Shown here: in pieces, positions 51,767 through 60,161 of the stretch
Layout: the number at the start of each line of letters is the position of its first letter
Numbering within the stretch: position 1 is the stretch's first letter
DNA from: Microbacterium sp.
Lineage (GTDB): Bacteria > Actinomycetota > Actinomycetes > Actinomycetales > Microbacteriaceae
Length of the DNA stretch: 64,000 nt
Direction: 5' to 3'
Assembly (NCBI RefSeq): GCF_026393345.1
Contig: NZ_JAPLAI010000056.1
Span: 1-64,000, forward strand
Position numbers and translations under genes: made by a program
Notes under the pieces: model-generated
What the model was told of the DNA's origin: nothing
What the model saw: only the letters and a program-made list of their open reading frames with translations
The model's database searches: none

Positions 51767-52674
51767 CAGAGGGCGCTCCTTCCGCGTGTGACCGAGAGTT
51801 GCAGGATGGCGATGACGACGGTGACGATGAAGAACAGCGTCGCCGTGGCCATCTGGTAGGCGTAGTCGCCGGTCTGGAATCCGCGGATGATCGTCATCGC
51901 GATGCTGCGGGTCGCCGTTCCCGGGCCGCCGTTCGTCAGACCCACGATGATGTCGTAGGCGTTCAGGAAGTTCTTGAAGCCGAGGATGACGTTGATCACG
52001 ACGTAGCCGGCCACGAGCGGCAGGGTGATGCGCAGCAGCTGCTGCCGGGGCGAGGCGCCGTCGATCGACGCCGCCTCGTACACGTCTCCCGGTACCGACA
52101 GCAGGCCCGCGATGTAGATGAGCAGCGCACCGGGGATCGACTGCCATGCCGTGACGACGACGATCCCGATCCACGCCAGGTCCGGGTTCGCGAGGATGCT
52201 CTCCTGCAGGAACGGGATGCCGAGGGCGGAGCCGGCGGCGGGGAGGGCGTTCTGGAAGAGGTACTGGAAGACGTAGGCGATGATGATGCCCGAAATCACC
52301 ATCGGGATGACGAAGATGGCCCGCAGGCCCGCTTTCACCCGGATGCGGGAGGTGAGCCCCACCGCGAGGAGGAAGGCGATGACGTTCACGAGGATGACGG
52401 TGACGAGCGAGAAGCCGAACGTGAACAGGAAGCTCGACAGGATCGCCGGATCGCTGAAGACGGCGATGTAGTTGGTGAAGCCGATGAACTCCCACTCGCC
52501 GAGGCCGATGGAGTCGGTGAAGCTGAAGAAGATGCCGATCACCCCAGGCAGGGTGATCGCCAGGGTGAGCAGGATCAGCGGGGGCAGCAGGAACGCGTAG
52601 TAGATCGGCTCGACCTTGCCGCCCCGGCGCACCGGTGCGTCGCTGCCGGTCACGATCGTCGACGTGGTGGTCAT
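51766..52674 (-). CDS. Sugar ABC transporter permease (MalF-like)
   Basis: A 302-residue CUT1 permease with six helices. The EAA loop reads VPGDVYEAASIDGASPRQQLLRITLPLV, followed by GFKNFLNAYDIIVGLTNGGPG, diagnostic of MalF-type subunits in trehalose/maltose/glucoside systems. It overlaps the substrate-binding gene by ATGA. Together with the MalG-like subunit it forms the membrane pore. Confidence 0.93.
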   Translation of the reverse strand: MTTTSTIVTGSDAPVRRGGKVEPIYYAFLLPPLILLTLAITLPGVIGIFFSFTDSIGLGEWEFIGFTNYIAVFSDPAILSSFLFTFGFSLVTVILVNVIAFLLAVGLTSRIRVKAGLRAIFVIPMVISGIIIAYVFQYLFQNALPAAGSALGIPFLQESILANPDLAWIGIVVVTAWQSIPGALLIYIAGLLSVPGDVYEAASIDGASPRQQLLRITLPLVAGYVVINVILGFKNFLNAYDIIVGLTNGGPGTATRSIAMTIIRGFQTGDYAYQMATATLFFIVTVVIAILQLSVTRGRSAL

Positions 52675-53972
52675 CGTCCCGCCTCCTCACTGCCGACCGC
52701 GGGTTGGCGGAACGCCAGTCGCGCCCAGTCGGCGTCCATGGTGCGCAGCACGTCGGTCGCGTCTTGGCCGAGGACGAGTGCCTGCGAATAGTTCTCGGTC
52801 GGGATGGCCCGGGGGTTCAGGACGCCCGGGCCCTGGTAAACCGCGCCCTGCTCGTAATAGGCGACCATCCCCGCCACGCGGGGGTCGCTGGGGGCCTCGC
52901 CGGTCGTGGTCGGGACGAAGCCGAGCTGCGACTCGTTGTAGGCCTGGATCCGCTCCGGCTCGAACAGGAACTCGAGGAAGTCGAACGCGCCGTCGGGGTT
53001 CGCCGCCTCCTCGGGGATCATCGTGACGAGGTCCATGTTGACGCGCACCTTCAGGTCGGCGGGGTCCTCCGTCATCGGCAACGGGAACGTGCCGAGTTCC
53101 AGATCGGGCGAGGTCTTCGCGATCTCGCTGAACGCCCACGGGCCTTGGAGGAGCATGGCGCCCTCGCCCTTCGCGAAGGCGACGTTGCCGGCGTCGTATC
53201 CGCGGCTGCCGGCGCCCTGCTGGGTGTACTCCTTCGCCAGCAGTTGCATCTTCTCGACCGGCTCGAGGAAGTCCTTCTCGAACGACACCTTCGAACCCGG
53301 CCCGACGTCGTCCCCTTCCTCGGCGAGCTGTTCGTAGAACTCGAGCACGTCGATCGATCCCCCGACGGAGTAGTCGAACCAGCCCTGGTTCGCCGTCCAC
53401 GCGTCGGCGAAGGTGGCGTAGAACGGCGCGATGCCGGCTGCCTTCAGCGCGTCGCACACCTCGATCAGTTCTGTCCAGGTCTGCGGCACCTCCAGACCCT
53501 GTTGCGCGAAGATCTCGGTGTTGTAGATGACCGATGCGCCCATCACCGAGTACGGCAGCGCGGTCGTGCGCCCTTCACAGACGCCGTACTGCTCGAGGAG
53601 GGGCTGCAGGTCGTCGCGGATCGTCGTCGCCGCATCCGTCTCCGACAGGTCTTTCAGCGCACATCGCTGTACGAAGCGTGCGACCTCCTGGTTGTAGTTC
53701 GCGAGCATGAGGTCGGGCGGGTTCCCCCGCACGAAGCTCGCCGAGATGACGTCGACACCCGACGTGTCCATCTCGACCTCGTACTCGTCCTGCGATGCGT
53801 TGTAGTCACTGACGACCTCACTCATGAAGTCGAGAGCCTCGCGCTTGCTGAACGTGAAGTGGACCCGCTCCGCGCCGGAGCCGGGGGCGCAGCCGACCAG
53901 TGTCGATGCGATCAGTGTGGCGCCGAGTCCGAGCGCCGCCAGGCGTACCGAACGTCTTCTCCGTGGAGACAT
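52671..53972 (-). CDS. Sugar ABC transporter substrate-binding lipoprotein
   Basis: A 433-residue family 1 solute-binding protein. After an Arg-rich N-terminus and a hydrophobic helix comes the lipobox STLVGC. The mature part has the pattern of maltose/alpha-glucoside binders: YNASQDEYEVEMDTSG, GNPPDLMLANYNQEVARF, GASVIYNTEIFAQQGLEVPQTWTELIEVCDAL and FAKGEGAMLLQGPWAFSEI. The second ATG (53972) is best spaced from the GGAAGGA site; an extension to 54155 is not protein-like. It heads the operon. No regulator is adjacent, although a small palindrome, GCACATCCGTGTGC, lies near 54014. Confidence 0.9.
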   Translation of the reverse strand: MSPRRRRSVRLAALGLGATLIASTLVGCAPGSGAERVHFTFSKREALDFMSEVVSDYNASQDEYEVEMDTSGVDVISASFVRGNPPDLMLANYNQEVARFVQRCALKDLSETDAATTIRDDLQPLLEQYGVCEGRTTALPYSVMGASVIYNTEIFAQQGLEVPQTWTELIEVCDALKAAGIAPFYATFADAWTANQGWFDYSVGGSIDVLEFYEQLAEEGDDVGPGSKVSFEKDFLEPVEKMQLLAKEYTQQGAGSRGYDAGNVAFAKGEGAMLLQGPWAFSEIAKTSPDLELGTFPLPMTEDPADLKVRVNMDLVTMIPEEAANPDGAFDFLEFLFEPERIQAYNESQLGFVPTTTGEAPSDPRVAGMVAYYEQGAVYQGPGVLNPRAIPTENYSQALVLGQDATDVLRTMDADWARLAFRQPAVGSEEAGR

Positions 53973-54118
53973 CATCGTCCTTCCCGGGGGGTGGGATGGC
54001 AGTGAGGCGTTCCGCACATCCGTGTGCTGTGCCTCACTGTGGCCACACCCTAGGCGCGCGCGCGAACGAAGGTCAACGGCTTGCGGCGCCGCTGGAGGAC
54101 GCCGCATCCGGACGCGGT

Positions 54119-54134
54119 CTGTGGAAAGTGGGAC
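54119..54134. repeat. Family C repeat, solitary arm
   Basis: CTGTGGAAAGTGGGACGT resembles the family C arm CAGAAAGTGGGACATG (34061) without an inverted partner. It overlaps the space just before the MFS stop at 54136, so it is a fragment. Confidence 0.4.
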
Positions 54135-54135
54135 G

Positions 54136-55581
54136 TCAGTGGGCGGCGGCGTCACCGACGTCGAGCCGACTGCGTTTCGTCACCACCAGGGTGAGCGCGG
54201 CCGCACCCGCGAATGCTGCGGTGAGGAACGCCGCGATCGCCTCGTTCCCGAGCGACGCGGCACCGCCGGGCAGGAGCGCGTAGAGCGCCGACAGGATGCC
54301 GAGACCGACCGCGGTTCCGGTGCGCTGCGCCGCAGTGACCATCGCGCTGGCGACGCCGGCGTCGCGCCCCTCGGTCTGAGCGAACGACGCGTTCGCGTTC
54401 GGTCCGACGAACAGCCCCACGCCGATCCCGGTGACGAGCAGCGGGAGGAGCATGACGAGGAATGTGAGCGCCTCGGCGGGAAGAGCGATCACCAGCATCC
54501 CGACCGTGGCGAGTCCCAGTGTGATCATGGTGAGTCCCGCCGTGATCATGCGGGTGCCGTAGCGCTGCAGCAGCATGCGGTTGAACAGAGCCCCCACGAC
54601 GCTGCCGATGGCGAACGGGCTGACGAGCAGGCCCGCCGAGAGCGCGTCGTGCCCGAGGGCCTCCTCCCAGAGGAGTGCGAGCACGAGGAACGATGAGGTG
54701 AAGCCGGCGAATCCGAGGAAGGTGCTCACGACCCCGATCGGGAGCGCCCGTTGCCGGAACAGCCGGAGCGGGACCACCGCGAAGCGATCCTGCCGGCCCC
54801 GCGCTCGGATCCACCCGCCGAAGCCGACGAGGAGCAGGATCCCGGCGACCAGCATGATCGTGGACGTCACCGAGAAGCCGCCGCCGAGCGAGAACGGCAG
54901 GATCGCGAGGCCCACGCCCGCGGTGAACAGCAGCATCCCGATCGGGTCGGAACCACGCGTGCCGATGGGGGCGGTGACCGGAAGCACGAAGATTGCGAGG
55001 ATGACCGCGAGGATGCCGACCGGCACGTTCACGAGGAACGTGAGCCGCCATCCGATCTCGCCGCCGGAGTGGATGAGCAGACCGCCGAGGAGGGGACCGG
55101 CGGCGCTCGATGCGCCGAACACGGCGCCGAGGATCGCGAACGGGCGGGCGCGTTCCGGTCCTTTGTAGAGGAGCTGGATGAGGGCATTCACCGGGGTCAT
55201 CGTGAGGCCCGCGCCGACGCCCGCCAGGATGCGTGCGAGCACGAGCTGCGTGGGATCGGGGGCGATGCCGCACCACAGGTTCGCGGCCGTGAACACGGCC
55301 ACGCCGGTGACGAACACCTTCTTGTGACCGAACTGGTCGCCGAGCCGCCCGGCGGGCAGCAGCACGAGTGCGAAGGCCAGCGCGTACGCGGTGAGCACCA
55401 GCGACTGTTGAGTGGCGTCGGCGCCGATGCCGTCGCGGATCGCGGGCACCGCGAGGTTGACGCTCGTGACGCTCAGCAGGGTGAGCGCCGCGGGGATGAG
55501 CAGGACGGTCAGTGCGAGCCACCGCCGTTGCGGGGGCGCGGTGCGCGGGTCGGTCGGGCGAGCAAGGTGCGTGTCACTCAT
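54136..55581 (-). CDS. MFS drug/metabolite transporter (DHA2, 14-helix)
   Basis: A 481-residue inner-membrane transporter with about 14 helices. The first periplasmic loop motif SVTSVNLAVPAIRDGIG, motif A GRLGDQFGHKKVFVTG, and motif C ILGAVFGASSAAGPLLGGLLI are characteristic of DHA2 (EmrB/QacA) transporters, which export drugs or aromatic compounds using protons. An AAGGAGGAA site precedes the ATG at 55581. The MarR gene lies upstream on the same strand, 209 bases away, and next to the LigM island, so it may move a substrate or product of that pathway. Confidence 0.9.
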   Translation of the reverse strand: MSDTHLARPTDPRTAPPQRRWLALTVLLIPAALTLLSVTSVNLAVPAIRDGIGADATQQSLVLTAYALAFALVLLPAGRLGDQFGHKKVFVTGVAVFTAANLWCGIAPDPTQLVLARILAGVGAGLTMTPVNALIQLLYKGPERARPFAILGAVFGASSAAGPLLGGLLIHSGGEIGWRLTFLVNVPVGILAVILAIFVLPVTAPIGTRGSDPIGMLLFTAGVGLAILPFSLGGGFSVTSTIMLVAGILLLVGFGGWIRARGRQDRFAVVPLRLFRQRALPIGVVSTFLGFAGFTSSFLVLALLWEEALGHDALSAGLLVSPFAIGSVVGALFNRMLLQRYGTRMITAGLTMITLGLATVGMLVIALPAEALTFLVMLLPLLVTGIGVGLFVGPNANASFAQTEGRDAGVASAMVTAAQRTGTAVGLGILSALYALLPGGAASLGNEAIAAFLTAAFAGAAALTLVVTKRSRLDVGDAAAH

Positions 55582-55790
55582 GGGATTCCTCCTTCGGGAG
55601 GGCCGTCGAGGCCGGGTCTTCCGGAAACCCACGACAGCCCGGCCGATTCATCGATCGGATGGTGGCTGCCATGGCGGGGAAGCTCCCGTGCCATGTAGTG
55701 GGTGGACCACCCGTATCCGTCCAAGCGCACCAGCAGGACGACCTCATGGCATTTCGGCAGCACGAGTCTAGGGGCAGTGCCGTCAGCTGG
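55582..55790 (-). promoter_or_regulatory. MarR-MFS intergenic region
   Basis: No gene fits here. It contains a perfect 13-base palindrome GGGTGGACCACCC (55700-55712) and, on the minus strand, a -10-like TAGACT near 55765, so the MFS gene probably has its own regulated promoter. Confidence 0.35.
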
Positions 55791-56255
55791 TCACGCAGGC
55801 CACATCGTCGCGGGTGGCTCCGGTCCATCCAGCACCGCCGGGATCTCCTGCAGGCGGTCGATCGTCGCGCGCATCGAGTCCGCGCCGAGGAGCTCGGCGA
55901 ACTGTTCCTGCAGGATGCCGAGCCGGCGGCGGCCCTCATGGGCACCGGCCCTGCCGACATCCGTCACCTCGTACCAGATGACGCGCCCGTGGAAGGGATG
56001 GCGCAGGCGGGTGACCCAGCCGCGAGCCTCCAGCGCCGCCAATGCGGTCGACGCGGACTGCGGAGTGATGCGGAAGCGGCGGGCGAGATCCGAGCCCGAC
56101 ATGTGGCCCAGTTCGTCGAGATGGACGGCGATGCCGAGCTGCGTGATCGTCACGTCGAGGCCGTCGATCGCCTCGAGCAGGCGCCGCTGCACCGCCTGAT
56201 TGGCCTGGAACAGCGCATACGGCAGACCATCTGTCCACCCGGGAACCGTCGTCAT
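55791..56255 (-). CDS. MarR-family transcriptional regulator
   Basis: A 154-residue winged-helix regulator. The DNA-recognition part reads MSGSDLARRFRITPQSASTALAALEARGWVTRLRHPFHGRVIWYEVTDVG (DRR-like wing). The N- and C-terminal helices form the dimer interface. It is divergent from the first ligM-like gene, 132 bases apart, and followed by the MFS gene. MarR proteins typically release DNA upon binding aromatic compounds, which would fit control of aromatic demethylation, but the ligand is not known. Confidence 0.9.
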   Translation of the reverse strand: MTTVPGWTDGLPYALFQANQAVQRRLLEAIDGLDVTITQLGIAVHLDELGHMSGSDLARRFRITPQSASTALAALEARGWVTRLRHPFHGRVIWYEVTDVGRAGAHEGRRRLGILQEQFAELLGADSMRATIDRLQEIPAVLDGPEPPATMWPA

Positions 56256-56387
56256 CCGACCATTGTCTCAGAACTGGAAAGTATTAGCGATTCGAACACT
56301 ATTGAAGATGCCTTGCAATATGTTAGACAGCTGATACTCTCCGGACATCCGCGATGCGCGGAGTCCCGACGAAGAGGAGTAGCCGTG
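56256..56387. promoter_or_regulatory. Divergent promoter region of MarR and ligM-like 1
   Basis: This 132-base segment is clearly AT-richer than its surroundings. Plus-strand elements TTGCAA (56313) and TACTCT (56335) are 16 bases apart. TATTG and CAATA arms flank AAGATGCCTTG (56300-56320); the core AAGATGCCT recurs at 59237, in the other ligM promoter. Likely MarR operator. Confidence 0.45.
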
Positions 56388-57749
56388 ATGACGCTCGACG
56401 ATGAGATCACCGCCGCAGGCGGCCCATTGGGCCTGCTGCGATCAGGGCGATCAGGTGCGTTCCCGTTCCCGATCCGTTCCGAGTTCACCAACTGGCGCGA
56501 CGAACAGGAGGCGTGGCGGGCGTCCGCGGCGCTGATGGATCTGTCGCACCACATGCCCGACCTGACCCTCTCAGGCCCGGATGTGCACCGCCTGTTGTCA
56601 GATGTCGGCGCCAACTCGTTCCGCAGCTTCGGTGCGATGAAGGCGAAGCAACTGGTCGCGGTCGGGGCCGATGGCTCGATGATCGGCGACGCGATCCTGT
56701 TCGGGCTCGGTGACGAGCACGTTCGCGTGGTCGGCCGCCCACCCGCCCTGAACTGGATGCAGTTCCACGCCGAGAGGGGCGGTTACGACGTCGAGGTGCG
56801 GCGGGACGAGCGCACGGTGCAGAACCCCCGGGGGCGAGAACTGTACCGGCTGCAATTGCAGGGGCCGACGGCCGGTCCCATCTACGAAAAGGTGAACGGG
56901 GGACCCCTTCCCGATATCCCGTTCTTCCACATGGGGCGCCTGCGCATCGGCCGGCACGAGGCCACCGCGCTCAACCATCGGATGAGCGGGTTCCCGGGCT
57001 TCGAGTTCTTCGGCCCGTACGAGGAGTTCGAGAGTGTGCGCGACACCCTGCTCGAGGCGGGTGCGGAGTTCGGACTGCGCGAGGTCGGGGCTCGCGCGTA
57101 CGCGTCCGTCGCGACCGAGTCCGGCTGGATCGCGAACACCGTGCCGGCGTTCTATTCCTCACCGGAGACACGCGCCTACCGGCAGTGGCAGTCGTCTCGC
57201 TCGTTCGACGCGAACCTTCAGGTCGGCGGATCCTTCGTCCCCGACCGGGTGGAGGACTACTACGTGACGCCGTGGGACCTCGGCTACGGTCACGTCCTGA
57301 AGTTCGACCATGACTTCATCGGCCGTGAGGCGCTCGAGGCGCGCAAGGACGAGCCGCATCGCCGGAAGGCCTGGATCAGGTGGGAATCGGGCGAGGGTGC
57401 CCGGATCGTTGCCAGTTACGAGGCGCCCGGCGCGCATCGATTCAAGTACCTCGAGATGCCTGCCGCGTTCTATGCCGGGGCGCAGTTCGACCGCATCGAG
57501 GATGCTGATGGCCGGCTGATCGGGCTCGCGATGCTGACGAGCTACACGTCGAACGTGCGCGGCTGGATCTCGCTCGGCATGATCGATGAGGCTGAGTGGC
57601 GCATCGGGCGTGAGGTGCGACTGGTCTGGGGCGAGCCGCACGGCGGAAGTGCCAACCCGCTGGTGGAACGCCACACTCAGACCGCTGTGCGCGCCACGAT
57701 CATCGATCGTCCCTTCCCGGAGGGTACCGAAGGATCGGGCAACCGCTGA
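56388..57749 (+). CDS. ligM: LigM/DesA-type THF-dependent O-demethylase 1
   Basis: A 453-residue member of the GcvT-like THF methyltransferases. Such enzymes move the methyl of vanillate or syringate onto THF, giving 5-methyl-THF and a free phenol. SEFTNWRDEQEAWRASAALMDLSHHMPDL follows LigM closely. Compared with Sphingobium LigM from memory, His60 (SHHM), Arg122 (VVGRPPALNW) and Tyr247 (GARAYAS) are kept, while Tyr31 is Phe and Gln57 is Leu. Retention of Arg122, which holds the carboxylate, suggests a methoxybenzoate substrate. The ATG at 56388 follows GAAGAGGAG; a GTG lies three bases before. It faces MarR and ends in a two-way terminator. Confidence 0.85.
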   Translation: MTLDDEITAAGGPLGLLRSGRSGAFPFPIRSEFTNWRDEQEAWRASAALMDLSHHMPDLTLSGPDVHRLLSDVGANSFRSFGAMKAKQLVAVGADGSMIGDAILFGLGDEHVRVVGRPPALNWMQFHAERGGYDVEVRRDERTVQNPRGRELYRLQLQGPTAGPIYEKVNGGPLPDIPFFHMGRLRIGRHEATALNHRMSGFPGFEFFGPYEEFESVRDTLLEAGAEFGLREVGARAYASVATESGWIANTVPAFYSSPETRAYRQWQSSRSFDANLQVGGSFVPDRVEDYYVTPWDLGYGHVLKFDHDFIGREALEARKDEPHRRKAWIRWESGEGARIVASYEAPGAHRFKYLEMPAAFYAGAQFDRIEDADGRLIGLAMLTSYTSNVRGWISLGMIDEAEWRIGREVRLVWGEPHGGSANPLVERHTQTAVRATIIDRPFPEGTEGSGNR

Positions 57750-57780
57750 GGCCACTCTCGTGCCCTCGGTGGTCGTCAAA

Positions 57781-57816
57781 GAAGGAGGGGGCCACGATTC
57801 GGTGGCTCCCTCCTTC
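57781..57816. terminator. Bidirectional terminator
   Basis: GAAGGAGGG-GCCAC pairs with GTGGC-CCCTCCTTC (14 base pairs, one mismatch) over GATTCG. It lies between the convergent ligM-like genes 1 and 2 and should stop both. Confidence 0.85.
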
Positions 57817-57831
57817 TCACGCGACGACGCG

Positions 57832-59172
57832 CTACCGGCTGTCCGTGGACCGGTAGGCCACCCGGGCGTAGTCGTCGTACGGCGCCGGGCGAACCGTCGC
57901 GGCGATCCGCGGGAAGTCGGGTATGCCTCCGGCGGAGTCCGGGCCGGGGTGTTCACCCCAGACGACCTCGACGCGGGTACCGGGTATCGCCTGCTCGGCT
58001 TCGACGAGGGAGAGCGCGAGCACCCGGTCCAGCGGAGCGATTCGCGCGGTCTGGAACGTGATCCCGACCAACTGCCCGCTCTGCTCGATGCGGTGGCGGC
58101 CATAGTCGTTGAGGAACGCACCCGACTCGCCCAGCACAGCTGCGACGTCGTCGGCGTCGAACTCCAGCGTCACCTTCCGCCGCGTCGCGGTCTCACGCGC
58201 GGCCGCGAGAGCGTCGCGGCCGATGAAGTCATGCTCGAGCGAGATGGAGCGCCCATAGCCGAACTCCCACGGGGAGGCGTAGTAGTCCTCGATCCGCTCC
58301 GAGAAGAAGCTGCCGTGCAGGGGGTTCTGGCCCTCATACCCGAAGACGTTGATCGATGACCGGTAGTCCGCCAGGCGCGGGTCCGCGTAGATCGCGGGCG
58401 TCGGTGCCGGGATCCATCCGGACTCGACCCCGTTCGTCGAGTACGCGAGAGCACCGACGAGTGCGACGCGGAGGTCGGCGCCGGCGTCGACCAGCGCGGC
58501 CTTGACCGCGTCGTGGTCGGCGTATGCCCCGATGAACTCATACCCTGCCTGTCCCGCCATCCCGTGACGAAGCGCGCGGAATCGCGCGCGCGCAAGTGAC
58601 ACGGGCGTCGAGTGGAAGAACCGGGTCGCCGGAAGGGGGCCCCCGAACGCGCGTTCGACCAACGCCAGTGCGGCTGGGCCCTGCACCTGGAGCCGGAACA
58701 GTCGGGGGTCTCCAGGGGTGAAGGAGCGATCCGGATCGATCTCCACCTCGACGTCGTACCCGCCGCGGGCGGCGTGGAACGCGACCCAGTTCTGCGCCGC
58801 AGGGACCCCGGACAACACGAACGACTCCTCGCCTTCCCGCAGCAGGATGCCGTCGGTGATGATGTTGCCGTCGTAGGCCACCGGGATGAACTGTTTCGCT
58901 TGCCCGATCGCGAAGGTCGACAGGTCGTTCGCGCTGACGTCGCCCAACAGGCGCAGGGCATCACGGCCCCGGAGGAACGTATCGCTCATGTGGTACGAGA
59001 GGTCTGCGATGGTGACGTCGGTGCGCCAGGCGCCCTGTTCCGCGGCCCAGCCGACGTACTCGTCATCGATGATCGGGGGCTTCCACGGGGCGCTGTCCAG
59101 TTTCCAGAGCATGCGAACGGGTGAACCTGCCTGTTCGACGCCCTGCTGAAGACTCACGAAATCCCATGCCAT
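57832..59172 (-). CDS. LigM-like THF-dependent demethylase 2
   Basis: A 446-residue paralogue, equal in length to the copy at 61995 and closer to it than to copy 1. Fold and THF region are kept (FGYEGQNPLHGSFFSERIEDYYASPWEFGYG, and the Asp/Tyr-rich DYYxSPW motif). But at LigM Arg122 it has Val ([10 protein letters not shown]), at Tyr31 Lys, at Gln57 Leu and the pair HH is YH (DLSYHMSD); Tyr247 is kept (GALAYST). The substrate is thus probably not vanillate. An AAAGGAG site precedes the ATG at 59172. The gene faces the folE-like gene with an inverted repeat in between. Confidence 0.82.
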   Translation of the reverse strand: MAWDFVSLQQGVEQAGSPVRMLWKLDSAPWKPPIIDDEYVGWAAEQGAWRTDVTIADLSYHMSDTFLRGRDALRLLGDVSANDLSTFAIGQAKQFIPVAYDGNIITDGILLREGEESFVLSGVPAAQNWVAFHAARGGYDVEVEIDPDRSFTPGDPRLFRLQVQGPAALALVERAFGGPLPATRFFHSTPVSLARARFRALRHGMAGQAGYEFIGAYADHDAVKAALVDAGADLRVALVGALAYSTNGVESGWIPAPTPAIYADPRLADYRSSINVFGYEGQNPLHGSFFSERIEDYYASPWEFGYGRSISLEHDFIGRDALAAARETATRRKVTLEFDADDVAAVLGESGAFLNDYGRHRIEQSGQLVGITFQTARIAPLDRVLALSLVEAEQAIPGTRVEVVWGEHPGPDSAGGIPDFPRIAATVRPAPYDDYARVAYRSTDSR

Positions 59173-59213
59173 GTCGGGCTCCTTTGCCACTGGATGCGAA
59201 CACCTGGACACGT

Positions 59214-59250
59214 TATTCAGGCGTATGAATAAGTGTAAGATGCCTGAATA
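59214..59250. promoter_or_regulatory. Inverted repeat operator between ligM-like 2 and the folE-like gene
   Basis: Nine-base arms TATTCAGGC (59214-59222) and GCCTGAATA (59242-59250) are perfectly complementary and spaced 28 bases centre to centre, nearly three helical turns. It sits between divergent starts in an AT-richer gap and is suited to bind a dimeric repressor pair. The arms share ATTCAGGC with family A repeats, so a derived repeat is the alternative. Confidence 0.5.
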
Positions 59251-59311
59251 CAAATGGCGAGGACCGAAAGCGGGGACCGCCGATCGTCACGCGATGCAAG
59301 GGGGCCTCGCC

Positions 59312-59890
59312 ATGGTCGTTGCGCCGGACCGGATTGCGGCGATGGATGCGGTGCGTGCACTGCTCGCCGCGTCCGGGGTCGATCCCGATGCGCCGATGCT
59401 CGCCGACACGCCGGCCCGTGTTGCGGCATCGCTCAGGGAGCTTTTCGCCGGCGTCGGCGAGGATGCGGCCGCTCCTCTGCGCCGGGGGGATGCGGTGCCG
59501 GAGGGCCTCGATATCGTCTGTCTGCGCGGCATCGAGTTCCGCTCGGTCTGTGCGCACCATCTCCTCCCCTTCTCCGGGACGGTCGATATCGCCTACCTGC
59601 CGGTCGCCAGGCTGGTCGGGATCGGCGCGATCGTCCGCACTCTCGAGATCCTGAGCACACGTCCCCAGATCCAGGAGCATCTCGCCGACGAGCTCGCGCA
59701 GGCGCTGCACAGCGGGATGGAGGCGGCGGGCGCGCTGGTCGTCTTCGAGGCGCGGCACTCGTGTGTTGCCGACCGGGGCCCGCGGGAGGCCGGTTCGGTC
59801 TTCACCACGGTCGCGTCGTCCGGCGTGTTGGGTGCGGACGGTCGGCGGCAGGATGCGATCGCCCTGCTGCGCCGGACGCGCGCCGGGTGA
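59312..59890 (+). CDS. folE: GTP cyclohydrolase I-like protein
   Basis: A 192-residue protein of the GTP cyclohydrolase I family, which makes dihydroneopterin triphosphate, the first step to THF. The metal site is kept: SVCAHHLLPF (Cys, His, His) and EARHSCV (His, Cys). RPQIQEHLADELAQAL and DRGPREAGSVFTTVASSGVL match the family. It is diverged: the usual (L)GLSKLxR reads GIGAIVR. The ATG at 59312 follows AAGGGGG; longer frames add a basic non-family stretch. It may boost THF supply for the demethylases, or be a special FolE-like enzyme. The main folE is probably elsewhere. Confidence 0.8.
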   Translation: MVVAPDRIAAMDAVRALLAASGVDPDAPMLADTPARVAASLRELFAGVGEDAAAPLRRGDAVPEGLDIVCLRGIEFRSVCAHHLLPFSGTVDIAYLPVARLVGIGAIVRTLEILSTRPQIQEHLADELAQALHSGMEAAGALVVFEARHSCVADRGPREAGSVFTTVASSGVLGADGRRQDAIALLRRTRAG

Positions 59891-59917
59891 TAAGTCGCGC
59901 CATCGAGAATGAATCAG

Positions 59918-59940
59918 ACATCTGCATATGTTTCAGATGT
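59918..59940. promoter_or_regulatory. Inverted repeat just upstream of the purU promoter
   Basis: ACATCTG (59918-59924) and CAGATGT (59934-59940) are perfect seven-base arms that end at the -35 element. A regulator bound here would control the purU-metF-ligM-folD unit. Confidence 0.5.
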
Positions 59941-59969
59941 TTGACAACCATGAGGTGATTCGCTACGGT
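59941..59969 (+). promoter_or_regulatory. Strong promoter of the purU-metF-ligM3-folD operon
   Basis: The perfect -35 TTGACA (59941-59946) and TACGGT (59964-59969) are 17 bases apart. The transcript would start near 59976. Confidence 0.65.
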
Positions 59970-59975
59970 CGATGG

Positions 59976-60161
59976 TGTCGGCTCGGGCCGAGTCCGGATG
60001 CACGTCACGCGGCGTGATCGTGCATCCCGGATCCTGTCCGAACCGCACTCGAATCGGTCCCTTCGGCCGAGGATCCGACGAGGTCGGGCTACGCCGCACA
60101 CCTCGGAGTCGTCACATCGTCACCGCCTCCGGGGCAGTATCGCCAACTCGAAGGAGAGGAC
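59976..60161 (+). ncRNA. Structured leader of the purU operon (candidate)
   Basis: Three hairpins can be drawn: GGATGCACG-T-CACG / CGTG-AT-CGTGCATCC (59996-60027); CGGATCC (60028-60034) with GGATCCG (60071-60077), closing inner CCGA/TCGG pairs; and CGAGGT (60079-60084) with ACCTCG (60100-60105). The region then ends in GAAGGAGAGG before the ATG. No known folate or SAM riboswitch motif is recognised. High GC favours chance stems, so this is a candidate only. Confidence 0.35.

Noticed and set aside
54014..54027. GCACATCCGTGTGC as LacI operator of the glucoside operon
   Set aside because: It is a short palindrome without the usual LacI centre and no LacI gene is adjacent; left as a note only.
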